In this document: in pieces, positions 45,503-56,785 of the stretch
Position numbering within the stretch: position 1 is the first letter of the stretch
Layout: every line of letters begins with the position of its first letter
Assembly: GCA_033032175.1 (NCBI GenBank)
Contig: CM065304.1
Location: 1,922,001-1,986,000 of the forward strand
Origin: Saturnia japonica
Taxonomy: Eukaryota; Arthropoda; Insecta; Lepidoptera; Saturniidae
DNA: 64,000 nt
Reading direction: 5' to 3'
Notes under the pieces: generated by a model
Told to the model about the DNA's origin: nothing
The model's database searches: none
Seen by the model: the letters and a program-made list of their open reading frames with translations, nothing else
Made by a program: the position numbers and the translations under genes

Positions 45503-48500
45503 AAATACCGCCACTCTATAGGAGATTGCAGCCAAATAACCTTGTGTTGTATTTCTGAGGTAAGTAGAGTTTGCAGAACTCTTCGGGGAAGGGATGATTT
45601 AAAGCGAGGTAGGGCACGAAGAAATTTCTTTAGAGATTTCTTTCTACTTGGTGCAACCAAACTGGTGGAATACGGCCACCGTACTAAAAAATGTAGCCAA
45701 ATAACCTTGTGTTGTATTTCTGAGGTAAGTAGAGTTTGCAGAACTCTTCGGGGAAGGGATGATTTAAAGCGAGGTAGGGCACGAAGAAATTTCTTTAGAG
45801 ATTTCTTTCTACTTGGTGCAGCCAAACTGGTGGAATACGGCCACCGTACTAAAAAATGTAGCCAAATAACCTTGTGTTGTATTTCTGAGGTAAGTAGAGT
45901 TTGCAGAACTCTTCGGGGAAGGGATGATTCAAAGCGAGGTAGGGCACGAAGAAATTTCTTTAGAGATTTCTTTCTACTTGGTGCAGCCAAACTGGTGGAA
46001 TACGGCCACCGTACTAAAAAATGTAGCCAAATAACCTTGTGTTGTATTTCTGAGGTAAGTAGAGTTTGCAGAACTCTTCGGGGAAGGGATGATTCAAAGC
46101 GAGGTAGGGCACGAAGAAATTTCTTTAGAGATTTCTTTCTACTTGGTGCAGCCAAACTGGTGGAATACGGCCACCGTACTAAAAAATGTAGCCAAATAAC
46201 TTTGTGTTGTATTTCTGAGGTAAGTAGAGTTTGCAGAACTCTTCGGGGAAGGGATGATTTAAAGTGAGGTAGGGCACGAAGAAATTTCTTTAGAGATTTC
46301 TTTCTACTTGGTGCAGCCAAACTGGTGGAATACGGCCACCGTACTAAAAAATGTAGCCAAATAACCTTGTGTTGTATTTCTGAGGTAAGTAGAGTTTGCA
46401 GAACTCTTCGGGGAAGGGATGATTTAAAGCGAGGTAGGGCACGAAGAAATTTCTTTAGAGATTTCTTTCTACTTGGTGCAGCCAAACTGGTGGAATACGG
46501 CCACCGTACTAAAAAATGTAGCCAAATAACCTTGTGTTGTATTTCTGAGGTAAGTAGAGTTTGCAGAACTCTTCGGGGAAGGGATGATGCAAAGCGAGGT
46601 AGGGCACGAAGAAATTTCTTTAGAGATTTCTTTCTACTTGGTGCAGCCAAACTGGTGGAATACGGCCACCGTACTAAAAAATGTAGCCAAATAACCTTGT
46701 GTTGTATTTCTGAGGTAAGTAGAGTTTGCAGAACTCTTCGGGGAAGGGATGATTCAAAGCGAGGTAGGGCACGAAGAAATTTCTTTAGAGATTTCTTTCT
46801 ACTTGGTGCAGCCAAACTGGTGGAATACGGCCACCGTACTAAAAAATGTAGCCAAATAACCTTGTGTTGTATTTCTGAGGTAAGTAGAGTTTGCAGAACT
46901 CTTCGGGGAAGGGATGATTCAAAGCGAGGTAGGGCACGAAGAAATTTCTTTAGAGATTTCTTTCTACTTGGTGCAGCCAAACTGGTGGAATACGGCCACC
47001 GTACTAAAAAATGTAGCCAAATAACTTTGTGTTGTATTTCTGAGGTAAGTAGAGTTTGCAGAACTCTTCGGGGAAGGGATGATTTAAAGCGAGGTAGGGC
47101 ACGAAGAAATTTCTTTAGAGATTTCTTTCTACTTGGTGCAGCCAAACTGGTGGAATACGGCCACCGTACTAAAAAATGTAGCCAAATAACCTTGTGTTGT
47201 ATTTCTGAGGTAAGTAGAGTTTGCAGAACTCTTCGGGGAAGGGATGATTTAAAGCGAGGTAGGGCACGAAGAAATTTCTTTAGAGATTTCTTTCTACTTG
47301 GTGCAGCCAAACTGGTGGAATACGGCCACCGTACTAAAAAATGTAGCCAAATAACTTTGTGTTGTATTTCTGAGGTAAGTAGAGTTTGCAGAACTCTTCG
47401 GGGAAGGGATGATTTAAAGTGAGGTAGGGCACGAAGAAATTTCTTTAGAGATTTCTTTCTACTTGGTGCAGCCAAACTGGTGGAATACGGCCACCGTACT
47501 AAAAAATGTAGCCAAATAACCTTGTGTTGTATTTCTGAGGTAAGTAGAGTTTGCAGAACTCTTCGGGGAAGGGATGATTTAAAGCGAGGTAGGGCACGAA
47601 GAAATTTCTTTAGAGATTTCTTTCTACTTGGTGCAGCCAAACTGGTGGAATACGGCCACCGTACTAAAAAATGTAGCCAAATAACCTTGTGTTGTATTTC
47701 TGAGGTAAGTAGAGTTTGCAGAACTCTTCGGGGAAGGGATGATTCAAAGCGAGGTAGGGCACGAAGAAATTTCTTTAGAGATTTCTTTCTACTTGGTGCA
47801 GCCAAACTGGTGGAATACGGCCACCGTACTAAAAAATGTAGCCAAATAACCTTGTGTTGTATTTCTGAGGTAAGTAGAGTTTGCAGAACTCTTCGGGGAA
47901 GGGATGATTCAAAGCGAGGTAGGGCACGAAGAAATTTCTTTAGAGATTTCTTTCTACTTGGTGCAGCCAAACTGGTGGAATACGGCCACCGTACTAAAAA
48001 ATGTAGCCAAATAACCTTGTGTTGTATTTCTGAGGTAAGTAGAGTTTGCAGAACTCTTCGGGGAAGGGATGATTCAAAGCGAGGTAGGGCACGAAGAAAT
48101 TTCTTTAGAGATTTCTTTCTACTTGGTGCAGCCAAACTGGTGGAATACGGCCACCGTACTAAAAAATGTAGCCAAATAACTTTGTGTTGTATTTCTGAGG
48201 TAAGTAGAGTTTGCAGAACTCTTCGGGGAAGGGATGATTTAAAGCGAGGTAGGGCACGAAGAAATTTCTTTAGAGATTTCTTTCTACTTGGTGCAGCCAA
48301 ACTGGTGGAATACGGCCACCGTACTAAAAAATGTAGCCAAATAACCTTGTGTTGTATTTCTGAGGTAAGTAGAGTTTGCAGAACTCTTCGGGGAAGGGAT
48401 GATTTAAAGCGAGGTAGGGCACGAAGAAATTTCTTTAGAGATTTCTTTCTACTTGGTGCAGCCAAACTGGTGGAATACGGCCACCGTACTAAAAAATGTA

Positions 48501-50215
48501 GCCAAATAACCTTGTGTTGTATTTCTGAGGTAAGTAGAGTTTGCAGAACTCTTCGGGGAAGGGATGATTCAAAGCGAGGTAGGGCACGAAGAAATTTCTT
48601 TAGAGATTTCTTTCTACTTGGTGCAGCCAAACTGGTGGAATACGGCCACCGTACTAAAAAATGTAGCCAAATAACTTTGTGTTGTATTTCTGAGGTAAGT
48701 AGAGTTTGCAGAACTCTTCGGGGAAGGGATGATTCAAAGCGAGGTAGGGCACGAAGAAATTTCTTTAGAGATTTCTTTCTACTTGGTGCAGCCAAACTGG
48801 TGGAATACGGCCACCGTACTAAAAAATGTAGCCAAATAACCTTGTGTTGTATTTCTGAGGTAAGTAGAGTTTGCAGAACTCTTCGGGGAAGGGATGATTT
48901 AAAGCGAGGTAGGGCACGAAGAAATTTCTTTAGAGATTTCTTTCTACTTGGTGCAGCCAAACTGGTGGAATACGGCCACCGTACTAAAAAATGTAGCCAA
49001 ATAACCTTGTGTTGTATTTCTGAGGTAAGTAGAGTTTGCAGAACTCTTCGGGGAAGGGATGATTTAAAGCGAGGTAGGGCACGAAGAAATTTCTTTAGAG
49101 ATTTCTTTCTACTTGGTGCAGCCAAACTGGTGGAATACGGCCACCGTACTAAAAAATGTAGCCAAATAACCTTGTGTTGTATTTCTGAGGTAAGTAGAGT
49201 TTGCAGAACTCTTCGGGGAAGGGATGATTTAAAGCGAGGTAGGGCACGAAGAAATTTCTTTAGAGATTTCTTTCTACTTGGTGCAGCCAAACTGGTGGAA
49301 TACGGCCACCGTACTAAAAAATGTAGCCAAATAACCTTGTGTTGTATTTCTGAGGTAAGTAGAGTTTGCAGAACTCTTCGGGGAAGGGATGATTTAAAGC
49401 GAGGTAGGGCACGAAGAAATTTCTTTAGAGATTTCTTTCTACTTGGTGCAGCCAAACTGGTGGAATACGGCCACCGTACTAAAAAATGTAGCCAAATAAC
49501 CTTGTGTTGTATTTCTGAGGTAAGTAGAGTTTGCAGAACTCTTCGGGGAAGGGATGATTTAAAGCGAGGTAGGGCACGAAGAAATTTCTTTAGAGATTTC
49601 TTTCTACTTGGTGCAGCCAAACTGGTGGAATACGGCCACCGTACTAAAAAATGTAGCCAAATAACCTTGTGTTGTATTTCTGAGGTAAGTAGAGTTTGCA
49701 GAACTCTTCGGGGAAGGGATGATTTAAAGCGAGGTAGGGCACGAAGAAATTTCTTTAGAGATTTCTTTCTACTTGGTGCAGCCAAACTGGTGGAATACGG
49801 CCACCGTACTAAAAAATGTAGCCAAATAACCTTGTGTTGTATTTCTGAGGTAAGTAGAGTTTGCAGAACTCTTCGGGGAAGGGATGATTTAAAGCGAGGT
49901 AGGGCACGAAGAAATTTCTTTAGAGATTTCTTTCTACTTGGTGCAGCCAAACTGGTGGAATACGGCCACCGTACTAAAAAATGTAGCCAAATAACCTTGT
50001 GTTGTATTTCTGAGGTAAGTAGAGTTTGCAGAACTCTTCGGGGAAGGGATGATTTAAAGCGAGGTAGGGCACGAAGAAATTTCTTTAGAGATTTCTTTCT
50101 ACTTGGTGCAGCCAAACTGGTGGAATACGGCCACCGTACTAAAAAATGTAGCCAAATAACCTTGTGTTGTATTTCTGTGGTGAGTAGAGTTTCCAAAGCT
50201 CCTTGGAGGTGAAGG
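45503..50215. repeat. tandem array: 28 complete 165-bp units plus diverged edge units
   Basis: Units start at GCCAAATAACC (45531, 45696, 45861 and every 165 bases to 50151): 28 complete units, then a diverged partial unit to about 50215. To the left, 45503-45530 is also a diverged unit end (GCTGAAATACCGCCAC against GGTGGAATACGGCCAC). Units are almost identical. The variable sites I saw are CCTTG/CTTTG, GATT(T/C)AAAG with one GATGCAAAG (unit 7), AAGCGAGG/AAGTGAGG (units 5 and 12) and one GCAACC in unit 1. Because 165 = 3 x 55, one frame on each strand stays open. The minus strand gives 1599 codons (45460-50259). The plus strand is cut by TGA in units 5 and 12. Most variants are amino-acid-changing in both frames, so I see no sign of protein selection. 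Confidence 0.97.
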
Positions 50216-50300
50216 ACTCGATGTTGGGAACGCACTACTGATACATTACAAGCGTTCATGCTTAATCACTTAATGGCATGGTGATCCGGCGATGGTTTGA
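50216..50300 (+). repeat. LINE 3'-UTR-like sequence joined to the array
   Basis: GATGTTGGGAACGCACTAC, CATTACAAGCGTTCATGC and ATGGTGATCCGGCGATGG follow the last unit. They resemble, in order, the LINE tail at 4775-4850 (GTGTCGGCAACGCGC, GTTGCAAGCGTCCATAG, then GGTGACC). The array thus appears to end inside the 3' region of an old LINE of that type. Confidence 0.5.
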
Positions 50301-51068
50301 ACTGAGTATTATTTACGTGGAAGGTATACCATGATTTGGGCCACTAGCTGATGTAGCTGTTGAATTAATAATATAATTTTTCTACTACATACCCTCTTAT
50401 CACAGATGACGTTTAATATACCATAATATATTTTTTCTAATATTCCTTTCATAATTGGTGTGTAGGTCTAGACCTTAAAGTAATTTCATTAGGACTCCTT
50501 TTAGGTAATTTTGTTTTAGGTATTTTATCGAATTATATTGTTTTTTTTATATCTTGCATGGTTGTTTAGTTTTCTTACATTCTATGCTTGTAAATAATTT
50601 TACAGACCATGTAAATATTTAAAAAGTCACAAACTAATTCTCTGAAACGACTTTAACGATTTGTATAAAATTTTGTATTCAGATAATGGTTTGCTTTCCA
50701 AGATTACGTAGATAAGGTATTTTTGTGCAAGACTCGGGGCCAAGATCGGTTTCTTGGATATTTATAAATAAATAATATGTCTTTATCGAATAAACTATGA
50801 TATCCAAATAAGTTAAGCGTTTAAAATGTTAATAATGATTTGTTATTTCTGACTAGTAAAGTAGTAACGATTTTAACTAATAAATATCTACAGACGTGCC
50901 TTTGGTTTGTTGCAAAGTTTTTCTTTAAATTGGTAAAATAATAATATAACATGGGCTTCATTATAACGCCAGACCAAAATATATTTTTATAATACCGTTT
51001 CAATATTCAATTCAATTTTTTTCACTGGATTAAGTATTCGAGAGAACATATTTTATCAAAAGTCCAAA
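50301..51068. other. AT-rich non-coding DNA with a family F repeat scrap
   Basis: At 50637-50760 the sequence CTAATTCTCTGAAACGACTT with a following CAGATAATGGTTTGC block is a diverged relative of 52500-52650 and 54745-54880. Nothing else recognised. Confidence 0.4.
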
Positions 51069-51167
51069 TTCATATGATGTTGATCGGCATCATTGTATTG
51101 ATTCATATGATGTTGATCGGCATCATTGTATTGATTCATATGATGTTGATCGGCATTATTGTATTGA
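51069..51167. repeat. minisatellite, 33 bp x 3
   Basis: Three consecutive units starting TTCATATGATGTTGATCGGC at 51069, 51102 and 51135. The first two appear identical. The third has one C-to-T change (GGCATTATT). 33 bases is divisible by three, but no longer frame depends on it. Confidence 0.95.
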
Positions 51168-51721
51168 TTCATTGCATACTGTAGCGAGACGTAACTTAGT
51201 AAATAATGGAACTACATTCCACTCTTCACTGGAGCAACCATGCGGTAACTCGGAATTCAATACCGTGTTTATACAACGTTTTAATGTCAAACGCGCTCTC
51301 CCCGAGGTAATTTCCTTATATGTCACTGAATAATATGGAACACTTCTCAAAGTGTCTGAACGAGTGCGGACAGTTTGACCTCAGGCTACTTGAAAAGTCT
51401 CTTTAGAAATGTTTACACCGTTTTAAATAGGTTATCTAATGAATATTATCAAAATATATACTTATAATAATACAGTAGTCAAAATCTGTACGTTATAGAT
51501 ATTGAAAAAAATAAATACTACAGAAGGGCTTAGAGTCATGGGCAGAACACTTCACGACAATTTTTGAAATTTTTATCTGTCTGTCTGCCTGCCAATCACA
51601 CTGAAACTCGTAAACGAATTTAATGAAATTTGGTATGTTTGTAGTTTACGGTCTGGAGGTACATTTAGCATGCATTTATACACGAATTAACATTTGTATT
51701 GTCTATAAATTTTGTTTAAAT
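51168..51721. other. AT-rich non-coding DNA, possible old coding remnant on the minus strand
   Basis: The minus frame 51156-51350 contains YYSVTYKEITSGRARLTLKR and LNSELPHGCSSEEWNVVPL, which look more protein-like than most frames here. I cannot name a family, and it is bounded by stops without splice signals that I trust. Possibly a decayed transposon protein. Confidence 0.25.
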
Positions 51722-52407
51722 TATATATACAAATATTATGAAGCTGGAGGAGTTAGTTTGTTTGTTTGTTTAGTTGAACACGCTACTCTCAGGATTACTA
51801 CTGGATCAAAGGGAAAAAATGTTTTAGTGTTGGGTAGCCCATTTATCAAAGAAAGCTGTTATATGCTATATGACATCTCGCTACGACCAATAGGATCAGA
51901 GCATCAATGAAAAATTTATTCCTTTTGAGAGCTTCCACTGCGTGCGATGCGTGATAATTAAAGTTACGCAACAATTGTGTGTGACGGAAAGGGTTTTTAA
52001 AAAATTAAATAATAAAATTAAACTTTTAAGGTTTACTCAATATAACCTTTTTATGAAAATAAAAATGGTTTCTTAAATAATGAATTATTCGCGAAGTAGT
52101 TTTCTTATATTCATGATATTAATCCTTATCGATATAAATACGTTATTCATCACAAATATTTAAATTTGAACAAAATTGTCCTTTACAGTAATTGGTTTAA
52201 ATAAATATCTAAGGAGATATTTCAGTTTTAAAGTAACTCCGCAGCAAAATAATTATCAAGTACCGCGACCGTATTTTATTATGCAAAATAATGTGGTAAG
52301 CGGGCGTCACATATAATACAGTGCCTACGACCCACTCTTTTTAACCCTTTCTCTCTCTCTCTCTATCTTTGTTATAGATCGCAGACGAAGTTGCGCGGGT
52401 CAGCTAG
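51722..52407 (+). mobile_element. Helitron-like non-autonomous element (family G)
   Basis: The left part has AATATTATGAAGCTGGAGG, TTTGTTTGTTTGTTTAG, GGATTACTACTGGATC, AGCCCATTTATCAAAG and CGCTACGACCAATAGGA. I recognise these as the 5' region of an abundant lepidopteran Helitron. The right end is GCAGACGAAGTTGCGCGGGT then CAGCTAG at 52407, followed by T. About 690 bp and no coding. The exact 5' TC is unclear. The 95-codon frame at 51623-51910 is contained in it and is not a gene. Confidence 0.7.
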
Positions 52408-52468
52408 TGTACATATAAAATATGTGATTAAATAAAACTGTAATATATTTTAAATCTAATAATATTAA

Positions 52469-52657
52469 TGAGCAATTCTTGTATATATATATATATATAT
52501 ATATGTAATTGATCTCTCGAAAACGACTCCAACGGTTTGGATGAAAGATTTTATTTAGATAATGTTTTACGTTCCAAATTTACCTAGATAGGTGGTTTTT
52601 ATTTTATTTAATTTTTTTAAGACGCCAAGCGCATCTTGGTCGCTTAGATATTATATA
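52469..52657 (+). repeat. interspersed repeat family F, copy with (AT)n
   Basis: GAGCAATTCTTGTATATATA leads into an (AT) microsatellite (about 52483-52504). It is followed by CTCGAAAACGACTCCAACGG, TTAGATAATGTTTTACG, TTTACCTAGATAGGTG and TTGGTCGCTTAGATATTAT. The same order occurs at 54697-54886. Non-coding. Confidence 0.65.
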
Positions 52658-52749
52658 GTAAAATAAAGTGAAATTATACGAAATCAATCCAAATTATTTC
52701 AATTTCACGTAATTTTCAAAAGAAATGATTTTTCTATTTTGTTCTAAAA

Positions 52750-53786
52750 TCCTACAGTGCCTACCTTATAAAATGCACATTATGTACGAATATGTTATCA
52801 TCGTGTAATAGTGTAAAGTTCCTTTGTATCGCCCATGCCTACCAGGCACTAGGCAATCTGCTCTAAGACGTCATCGTCACCCACCGAAAGTGATACAGCA
52901 CAAGTAGAAGTTGTGCCAGTATCATCTAAAATACCAGAAATTTGGTGTGATCAGCCTCGACTCTGGTTCGTTCAATGCGAAAAAATTCCTTAAAATTCCT
53001 CCCTTCTAAATTTGAAAACTCCTCAAAATTAACATTTCCTCAAAAACTTCGTAACGAAGCTAAATATAACTTAGTTATAACTAAATTAGGTAAAAAAGTA
53101 ATTTAACAAGTTAGTGATATTCTTTTGAAGACTCCAGATGCTAATAAATGAATCGCCAGCTACAAAAACTCCTGAGCGAAATACAACTCTGCGATCAAAA
53201 GCCTTCTCAGCTCTAACGTTATATGCGTCACCTAGCGAGAATTAAAACACTGGATGAATCTCTTAGCGTAATGTAGCAAGGACATTTACTACCATCTCTA
53301 CGAGCCGTTCTAGCCGTAACCGAAGTCAAAGACCTGGAGAGTTTAGCGGCCATCGCAGACAAAATCGCAAAAAAACACTTAATCACTCCACTTAACTGAT
53401 ATTACCCAAAAAGGATCAACATCAGCACAACAGGTTGCACAATTGTAATGTTATAATATATCATGTTTAAGAAACTCGACTCAAATAATAACTACCGACG
53501 ACTACGTTTCAGTTCACCTTCGACCTCCCGCACCCGTAATATGAACCGGCGCAGGTCGGATGAATCAAAGGTGCTTTGTTTTTATCACAAGCGATTCCGA
53601 CATAGAGCTAGGAAATATATAGAACTTATAAATGGAATTAAGAATAACACCAGGATAACGAAATTCGGTGCAGTCAACAACTGATGTCTGCACCATCTTG
53701 CCTTCTCACCGCCTCTCCGTGAGTGACTTAACAGTGGTCTACGTTTCTGGATGGACACGGGTGCAAATGTGTCAGTTTTAACTGTA
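52750..53786 (+). pseudogene. gypsy-like LTR retrotransposon remnant: LTR/leader piece, gag, protease start
   Basis: 52750-52865 is a leader or LTR piece, repeated inverted at 57843-57965. From about 52870 the + strand shows a decayed gag: PRLWFVQCE near 52955, then phrases such as KFENSS, KLGKKVI and SDILLKTP. Near 53270-53390 come GHLLPSLRAVLAV and LESLAAIADKIAKKH. CFYHKRFRHRARK at 53577 is a worn zinc-knuckle region. WMDTGANVSVL at 53748-53780 holds the DTGA protease active site. Stops and frameshifts are frequent. The copy is cut right after the protease start by the SINE at 53790. RT, RNase H and integrase are absent. It is an old, inactive retrotransposon. Confidence 0.75.
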
Positions 53787-53789
53787 AGA

Positions 53790-54274
53790 AAAAAAAAAGA
53801 AAATTCGTCACGGGACTCCTGGCAGATGTGAAACATCGAAATTATTTTATATAAGTTATATTCATAAAAGAACAGATTACGACACGAATCAGATATTATG
53901 GAATAATGAAAAGATAAACCATTACAAATTTGTATTCCATAAAATAATAACTGTTTATTACATAAATATGCATTTTTATTAAATACAAAAAATAAATATT
54001 TATTAGAAATCGAGACAGATCAATTATGTTTATAATTGTCTAATCATAATTTCATAATTCATAGCACATTTAAAAAAGCAATTTGTTTCGCGAAGTGAGG
54101 TCTTGGACACAGAACTTTGGAAAATAGTAGATACGCTTACGATCGCTAGGCTACGAGGTGGTTTAAAAAGTGTGCTGAAAATATGTTTCTGTTAATATAT
54201 TCCATCATATAGCGAAGCTATGAGTCGCCATGGCCTTCACCGCCACGCCAACAATCAGGTTTACCCCTCGCCTA
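53790..54274 (-). mobile_element. SINE family S1 with upstream flank, inverted copy of 58029-58475
   Basis: Read on the minus strand: a 110-base leader (AAGGCCATGGCGACTCATAG, TATATGATGGAATATATTAA), then the tRNA-like head CCTCGTAGCCTAGCGATCGT with a decayed B box (GTGTCCAAGACCT). The AT-rich body follows, ending TCCCGTGACGAATTTTC and a T/A-rich run. The leader belongs to the copied unit, because both copies have it. It interrupts the gypsy-like protease frame. Confidence 0.75.
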
Positions 54275-54696
54275 AATGTTTCACATCAATACAGAACAAA
54301 AATCACGCAAAACACCTATGCGATACATAAAATCTCTGGCATACAAAGATTTTTCAATAGTTTTTCTAAGTTCTGTTCTTCACAGATTTGAAAAAATCAA
54401 ATACTTAAAGGCCAGGTCGACAACAAGACAGAACAAGATGAGAGTATGATAAAATAGACACCTAAAATAGAAACATGTTTAAAAGCGTATTGCCAGAATG
54501 GCCGGAACTGCGCTGCTCGCATTCAACGGGTTCCAACTGTAGTTCTTCTGCGGATCACATTTCTGATTTGATGACGCAGAGAAACACCGAACATAGCTCT
54601 CTCTATTGCCCTTTGAATGCCCTTGATCTTACATATATATTATTATACATATAAATTACATATTGCATAATACATAACGTTATCTTATCATATTAA
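54275..54696. other. non-coding DNA
   Basis: No gene or repeat recognised. 54480-54620 is slightly less AT-rich but has stops in all frames. Confidence 0.35.
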
Positions 54697-54715
54697 ATGA
54701 GCAATTCTTGTATGC

Positions 54716-54750
<35 letters not shown>

Positions 54751-54886
54751 TCTCTGAAACGGCTCCAACGATTTCGATGAAACTTTGCATTTAGATAATG
54801 TTTTACATTCCAAGTTTACCTAGATAGGTGTTTTTCTTTTTTTGTTTATAAGACACCGGGCACAGCTCGGTCGCCCAGATATTATA
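54697..54886 (+). repeat. interspersed repeat family F, copy with (AT)n
   Basis: GAGCAATTCTTGTATGCATA then an (AT) microsatellite at about 54719-54748, CTCTGAAACGGCTCCAACG, TTAGATAATGTTTTACATT and CACCGGGCACAGCTCGGTC to ATATTAT. Parallel to 52469-52657. Confidence 0.65.
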
Positions 54887-56295
54887 ATTAAAACTACGTG
54901 ACTTTTGATAAATTCCAAAAATCTTTAATTCTTATTGAATGTGGCTAAAATCACCCCTCGGTATTGAAGATCATTATGTATACCGTCCCATAATCTTTAA
55001 TAAAGGGATCCACAAATCAGCCTCTCGATGAATACAATTACCTTAAACAACTTTGTTATTTTCCTAATGGCCGACACTGAAGTGCCATAGTATAAAGCAT
55101 TCTTAGTGTTTAAACTTTCAAATGTTACTGATTTCTTATCTGTTGCAAACTAAACGATGATCAATTTATGTACCATCTATCAGATAATATCAAAGTTTAA
55201 ATAAATATATATGTGTGCAGTGTGTATATGTGCATATGTACAGTCAATGGTACAAAGTGACTCGAGAAAAATTTAATCTCGGTCCTTGATCCCTAGTTAC
55301 GTTCAGGGTTCTCTTCTAGGAACCCTTGCTGAACTCGGTATCCAAATTAGTCCCTCGAAATAAATTCCCTTTTTTCACTTGTTGTGTAATTTACTATTAT
55401 TCAATAATCTCAATTTTATCCACTACTAAGCGTGCTAGAAGAACCATATTTTCTAAAAGCATAAATCATTATTATTATTTATTTTAAAGTAAGATTTCTA
55501 TTAACTAATACTTTTGATGCTAAGTTACTATATGATTGAACATACATATAACCATTAAGCCTGGAAAGGCTTAAAGAATTACAAGTACAGCTACCGGAAC
55601 ACAATAGGCGCTTACCCACAGACTTTTATGTTGAATATAGTGCCAGGCAGATGGACAATTAAGAACTGTCTTACTCAGATCATAGAACGAATTATGAAAT
55701 CCTCAATCCTGTATTAAGCTGGTACAATCTTGGGCTACGTCCATCCCATTGTTCAGTTAATAACTACACTATGGCAGAGCGGAGCGCTTTCATTTCTCCT
55801 TACAAACCTTCATAATTTCTTCCACAATGGCGCGGATCCGCCTTTCTCCTGTCGAAGTCTGCTGCTACAGGAAATATTACTAAAGAACTACTTAGAAAAT
55901 GTATATTGTGTCTAACGTTAGTTATTTTTAGACAAATAATTTTTTTATTTTTTATATATACATAGTATAAAAGAAAGTCATTATCCGCGTCTGTCTGATT
56001 ATATGATTACTTCTTCTAAACCACGAAACAGATTTTGATACGGTTTCAACTGTTATTTAAAAAAAAAATTTGCGGACGGTTTTTATGTACACTACATTCA
56101 AATTAAAATTTTGTACAATAGAAAAAATTAAATGTTTAATCAAGTGATAGGATAAATATTTTATACGAACTAATGGTTAAATTTTATTTTATTATTGTAA
56201 CTTAAAAATACGTAAAAGACGAATAATTAATTATTGGAATTATATATCAATATACTCTGTGTATGATGTGTAGATTGGTTATGAATTAAATAAAG
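54887..56295. other. AT-rich non-coding DNA
   Basis: No gene recognised. The 61-codon + frame at 55730-55915 starts within a less AT-rich stretch (55730-55870). It has no motif I can name and no splice signals on both sides. Confidence 0.35.
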
Positions 56296-56785
56296 AACAT
56301 TATTAATAAAATTTAAGTATTTATTTGTAATGTGTAATATCAGTGTTTTACTAAATAAATATGAAAGTATATACGGTACCATAAAAAAAAAAAAAAAAAT
56401 TTTTTTGTCTGTCTATATATCTGTCTGTCTGTTTGTTGCGAGTAATCTACGAAACGGTTGGACCGATTTTGACGGGACTTTCACCAGTAGATAGCTGATG
56501 CTAAGAGTAATATAATAAGCTACTTTTATTTTAGAAAAAAATTATAGTTCCCCGGATATAAAAAGAAACTGGTGCCGATGAATCCATTCGGGCATTTAAA
56601 TGGCTTACGTTGAGAAAATCATAAGATATATATGAAATTAATATACTGCATACGAGTGCATATGTCTATCTTCTAAGAATCGCCCACAATAAGCATATAA
56701 CCGGGAGCGGGAGTAGAACGATTCGCGCGTGTGCCCGATCGACGGTATTCTGTAGGTGGACAAACGAAGTCGCGGGCACAACTAG
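56296..56785 (+). mobile_element. Helitron-like non-autonomous element (family B), diverged
   Basis: ATTATTAATAAAATTTAAG at the left, GTCTGTCTGTTTG, CGAAACGGTTGGACCGATTT, GACGGGACTTTCACC, and the right end AACGAAGTCGCGGGCACAAC then CTAG (56782-56785) followed by T. Same plan as the other family B copies, with an internal deletion before the right end. Confidence 0.7.

Noticed and set aside
45531..50150. CRISPR-like array
   Set aside because: There are no variable spacers. The whole 165-bp unit is repeated without interruption, and the window is eukaryotic.
45460..50259. 1599-codon minus-strand ORF and plus-strand ORFs of 241, 365 and 910 codons as repeat proteins
   Set aside because: The unit is 165 bases (55 codons), so any stop-free frame in one unit stays open through all 28. 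Both strands are open, variants mostly change amino acids, plus-strand units 5 and 12 carry TGA, and no signal peptide, domain or splice context is visible.
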